Below, piece by piece: positions 59,291-64,000 of a DNA stretch of 64,000 nt. A program made the translations under genes and the position numbers. The stretch covers positions 23,756,001 to 23,820,000 of the forward strand of contig WPIO01000001.1 in the NCBI GenBank assembly GCA_009760855.2. Reading direction: 5' to 3'. Position 1 is the first letter of the stretch, and each line of letters starts with the position of its first letter. Below the pieces are notes generated by a model that was given only the letters and a program-made list of their open reading frames with translations, was not told the origin of the DNA and made no database searches. The DNA is from Cristatella mucedo. Its lineage: Eukaryota; Bryozoa; Phylactolaemata; Cristatellidae.

Positions 59291-59795
59291 GTCAATTAAG
59301 TTCTTACGGCGACCCACAGGGCCCACCACGGCTTGGCTCATGTATACCTAGATATATATATAATTAAATGAACAGCCGCACCATTTTCAGCCTCCTCGTG
59401 CGCTCGGGTTTTCTATGGACAGTAATTTTGCTGTACCATTCCTCTGCTTAAAGACCGGTGGCGACATAAGCTTTTGCTTTGAAGGTCCTAGACTGTGGAA
59501 TGCACTTTCGCAATTTTGTTATGCAACATCCTTTCTCCTGCTTCCGACTATGGTACATCCTTTCGAGCCGTCCTGAGCTGCTACTTCCATGCTACTTCCA
59601 TGCTACTTACTACAGCAACTGCCCTCCTGACTCAGCTATGCTTTCCACCTTCTCTTTGCTGCATGAGATAAAGTCTGTTGGCTGCCAGATGTATACCAAA
59701 AGCAGCCTGCTCTTACAGTGCACTATAGAAAACTCTCTTGAGTAACATCCGCATAGTCTTTGTGGCTTGAGGAGTTACAGACGCAGATACATGCA
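59291..59795 (+). mobile_element. LINE family 2, 3' end
   Basis: It begins GTTCTTACGGCGACCCAC, shows NSRTIFSLLVRSGFLWTV-like coding relics, and ends with the family 2 3' UTR (CATAGTCTTTGTGGCTTGAG, GTTACAGACGCAGATAC). Confidence 0.85.
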
Positions 59796-61147
<1,352 letters not shown>

Positions 61148-61149
61148 GG

Positions 61150-61915
61150 GCACTGCATTGCACATCCAGTTCACATCACAGTCCAAATTGGTCTATGCAG
61201 TCGTGACATCCCGTCTCGATTTCTGCAACTCACTGCACACTGGTCTACCGGCATGTGCAATCAGGCACTTACAGCTGGTGCAAAACTCTGCAGTTAGGCT
61301 TGTCTGTCGTGAGCATCGCAGTTGCCACATCACACAACTTCTGGCCGACCTGTACTGGCTACCAATCAAGCAACGGATCGACTTCAAAGTTTTGTCGCTC
61401 ACTTTTAGGTCACTTCATTCTTTGGCTCCAGCCTATCTCTCTGATCTACTCCCCCACCAGGCTAAGCATCGTACCACCTGCTTTTCGGAATCCAACAGTT
61501 TACCAATACCTTGTACAAACCTCAAATCCTTTGGAGACCATGCATTTAGCTCGTATGCTCCCAAAGCCGGGAACTCACTGCCGACTTGTGTCACAACATC
61601 CCCTGACTTGACCACATTTAAAAAGAACTTAAAAGCACACCTATTTAGGACAGCATTTTGTTGGTCTCTGTGATTTGTCCTTGATGTGCTTATGCGTGCT
61701 GACACTGTGCATGCTGCCACTAACCACACTTGCATGCTGACCCTGTGCATGTCACCCCTAACCATGTTATTCATGTTGTTTATCAAGCATGATATTACTC
61801 ACCATTCAATCGTGCTTCCCTTTGCAGCAAATGTAAAGCACATAGAAATAGATTGAGTTCTCTGAGGGTCCTTTATGAAGTGCATTATTATTATTATTAT
61901 TATTATCATTACGTG
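61150..61915 (+). mobile_element. L2-type LINE family 1, 3' end
   Basis: It starts near 61150, is recognisable at VTSRLDFCNSLHTGLPACAI, continues LQLVQNSAVRLVC, LYWLPIKQRIDFKVL, AYLSDLLPHQAKHRTTC and FGDHAFSSYAPKAGNSLPTC, and ends with the 3' UTR, AAAGCACATAGAAATAG and (ATT)n. The coding part is open to its end, so this is one of the younger copies. Confidence 0.93.
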
Positions 61916-62299
61916 AACTTTGTCTACCACAGCTTAGTCGCAGCCACTGCCTTATTTTGGCTAGGCAGGGTCACCGTCGCTTATACCAAGTGCTATACAA
62001 GGATGAAAGATTCACATGTGCCAAGGCAAGCCACTGTGACTACGTTAATGCATTCAGGAATTATAGTGCTGGTGAGATAAATCCACACGCCCGGCAGGTT
62101 CATTGTATGTGTTCTATTGGTGGTAGTGCTATGCCCTTTTGTAGATGGCAAAAGGATAAAAATGTTTTATTTTGTTGAACGAAATTCAAGAAAACTAATG
62201 ATTATGAATAAGTTCATTTGATTGAATTTGTTGACAGAAGTACAAACTTAGCAGCAAATAGTCCCGAAGTTATTTCTCATTTCCAAAACTATGGTTGGA

Positions 62300-63400
62300 T
62301 GTCAATCTAACATTGAATACTCTCTGAGGTGAATTGCAAAGGAATGTCCGCATGCACTGACAAGCTTACGGATCCTGGCGGAGTCCTGACGTCAGAGGGT
62401 TTTGGCAATAAATATTGCTTTGCTACAGGTCATCATTTGTTTTTTCCATGCTCTTGATTGCCAAACTGCTACAGTCCTCACATTGAAAAAGGGTGAACGT
62501 AGTGACGAAATGGCTAGCGAACATGGGACTGCAGAAATGACTGTGTAGTACAGTGTACAGAAAATGCTGTGGCTCTTCGATTCTGTTGTGGTTGACAACA
62601 CTGGTCTATGGTATGGAAGGACAGGAAAATTAAAAAATTGGGTCATTATGTAATAGGTTGTGCATCTCGCTGAAAACTAAAGAACAAGAGCTTCATAACC
62701 TATCGAAAGAACAATCATGGAATTTTTTGGCGGTAGTCCGATAAACGTTCAAGAACTGGTAAATGAAGCAGATTCTGAACGCTGTGCACAAGTTTACTTT
62801 AACCCTTAGTGCATTGGACAGAAGCTGTATGGAGCCGAATTCTATTTGCTGATGAGTAACATTCATTCTCTTTGCTAAGTTTTTTTGCTTGAGTGTAAAG
62901 GATGAGCCTTGCTTAGAGGTAGTTTTCGTATCCACCAGATGAAGAGGTACTGCAGATGCTTAATTGACATGTGGTGGTTTTATTGTACTACAGATGTTAA
63001 GCATGCTGAGCAAATGCAGTATATTGAATACCGAAAAAGGCATCCCCACCCAAACACACACAGAGCTTAAATTTCGTTGAAGGACAATGATCCAAAACAT
63101 ACTGCAGGTGTGGTAAAAGAGTGGTTTGACAATTCCACAGCTTCGACCACATCTCAGTTTTGGATGGGCCGCATCAAAGCCTAATTCGAAATCTGACTGA
63201 GCATTTGTGATAGGACTCAGAACATAGACAATTTTGAATAAGCAACCCTTCCAAAAAAATGTGATCAGCTGTTTGAACACCTGCCGAAGAAGTGGCCCAA
63301 AATCTGCTATGACCATTGCGAGAAATTGCCTGGGCCTATGCCTCAAATTAAAGTTATCCAGAAATCATGAAGGAGCAACACGGTGCTTATTTCAATGCAC
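62300..63400 (+). mobile_element. Tc1-type DNA transposon remnant
   Basis: The helix-turn-helix part survives as LAENQRTRASITYRKNN (about 62660-62715, frame broken). The catalytic part has TEAVWSRILFADE (about 62815-62857), NDPKHTAGVVKEWFDNS (63088-63140) and PKKCDQLFEHLPKKWPKI (63250-63304). The usual DSPDLNPIE motif is degraded. There are several stops and shifts, so it is inactive. Terminal repeats were not paired. A (TA)n tract follows at 63589. Confidence 0.85.
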
Positions 63401-63586
63401 GTTTATGTACAATAAACTGCTTGACTTATAATATGATTCACGATTCTTTAACTAGATTGCATGCCTTGATTGGTTCTGCATCTGCATTTACTTTCAGTCA
63501 GTCTTCTTGCAAGTGGGTTTTTTGCATTTGTGCATGGATTTTTCGGGCTGGCACTGTGTTACGTAAAATGTATAGATGTACATGTG

Positions 63587-63643
<57 letters not shown>

Positions 63644-64000
63644 TCAGTAAAATTACTGTAATACACCTGGTAGCTTTAGATGATTATAAAATTACTTTGA
63701 TATGTATTGTGTATTTATATTTCTCATGCAAAGCCGCAAAGACTAGCATACATTTAAGGCTTACTGCGGTTTACATGAAATCTTAGTGACTGCTATCATA
63801 TACACTCTAGCACAGTCGTGTCTTCGAGACGGCTTTAGAGTAGCCGCTCCGGACCCCAAAAGTTTCAATTATAGTATGAAACTCGTTACTGCAACTTATT
63901 GTAGTCACATGCAGTATATACAATATGCTCACCTAACATGTAAGGAAAGGTTTAGTGCAAGTACATTAATTGTTTGTGCTAATAGGAAGTAGCCTGTCAC
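63401..64000. other. Unassigned end of window with (TA)n microsatellite
   Basis: The only recognisable feature is (TA)n at 63589-63641. No gene is seen. Confidence 0.5.
63589..63641. repeat. (TA)n microsatellite
   Basis: About 53 bp of TA repeats. Confidence 0.97.

Overview
The window is animal nuclear DNA. It has GT-AG introns, long microsatellites, and a dense, nested load of L2/CR1-type LINEs, tRNA-derived SINEs and DNA transposons. The host genes (a BLOC-3 subunit and a death-domain protein) point to a metazoan. The Ty1/copia fossil, the SPIN-type hAT and the L2-type LINEs fit an invertebrate, possibly a spiralian, but the sequence alone does not fix the phylum. Family assignments rest on protein motifs and family sequences recalled from memory, because no search could be run.

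The main gene is an orthologue of HPS1 (Hermansky-Pudlak syndrome 1), the Mon1/Fuz/HPS1-family subunit of BLOC-3, on the + strand from 9192 to 35511. I could assemble seven coding exons: 9192-9662, 11730-11914, 18146-18276, 23660-24577, 24718-25241, 29483-30372 and 35352-35511. All six splice junctions are GT-AG and agree in reading phase. The sum is 3279 nt, or 1092 residues plus stop. Human HPS1 has 700 residues, and most of the extra length is a Ser/Ala/Gly-rich insert in exon 4. A small death-domain gene (minus strand, about 7357-7842) lies just upstream and is transcribed away from HPS1, leaving a likely shared promoter region of about 1.2-1.35 kb.

Layout. From 1 to 4250 there is a SINE, a CT microsatellite and a complete but decayed SPIN-type hAT transposon (954-4241) with terminal repeats and an 8-bp target duplication. 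From 4250 to 9190 there is little apart from SINE pieces, the death-domain gene and the promoter region. From 9192 to 35511 lies HPS1, with introns filled by LINE and SINE copies and a nearly full-length L2-type LINE in intron 6. From 35512 to 41440 there are LINE fragments, including a LINE inserted head-to-head into another copy of its own family, and a telomere-like TTTAGGG tract at a LINE-LINE junction. From about 41446 to 46907 there is a second, ZMYM/TTF-type hAT element carrying an L2 LINE that itself carries a SINE. From 47000 to 53700 there are LINE/SINE fragments. From 53750 to 57080 there is a broken Ty1/copia fossil. From 57190 to 64000 there are more LINE pieces, a 430-bp CT tract and a Tc1-type transposon remnant.

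At least two LINE families and one SINE family (SINE-B) end in the same hairpin-forming tail, which suggests that the L2-type reverse transcriptases mobilise SINE-B. No CRISPR arrays, rRNA genes or free-standing tRNA genes were seen.
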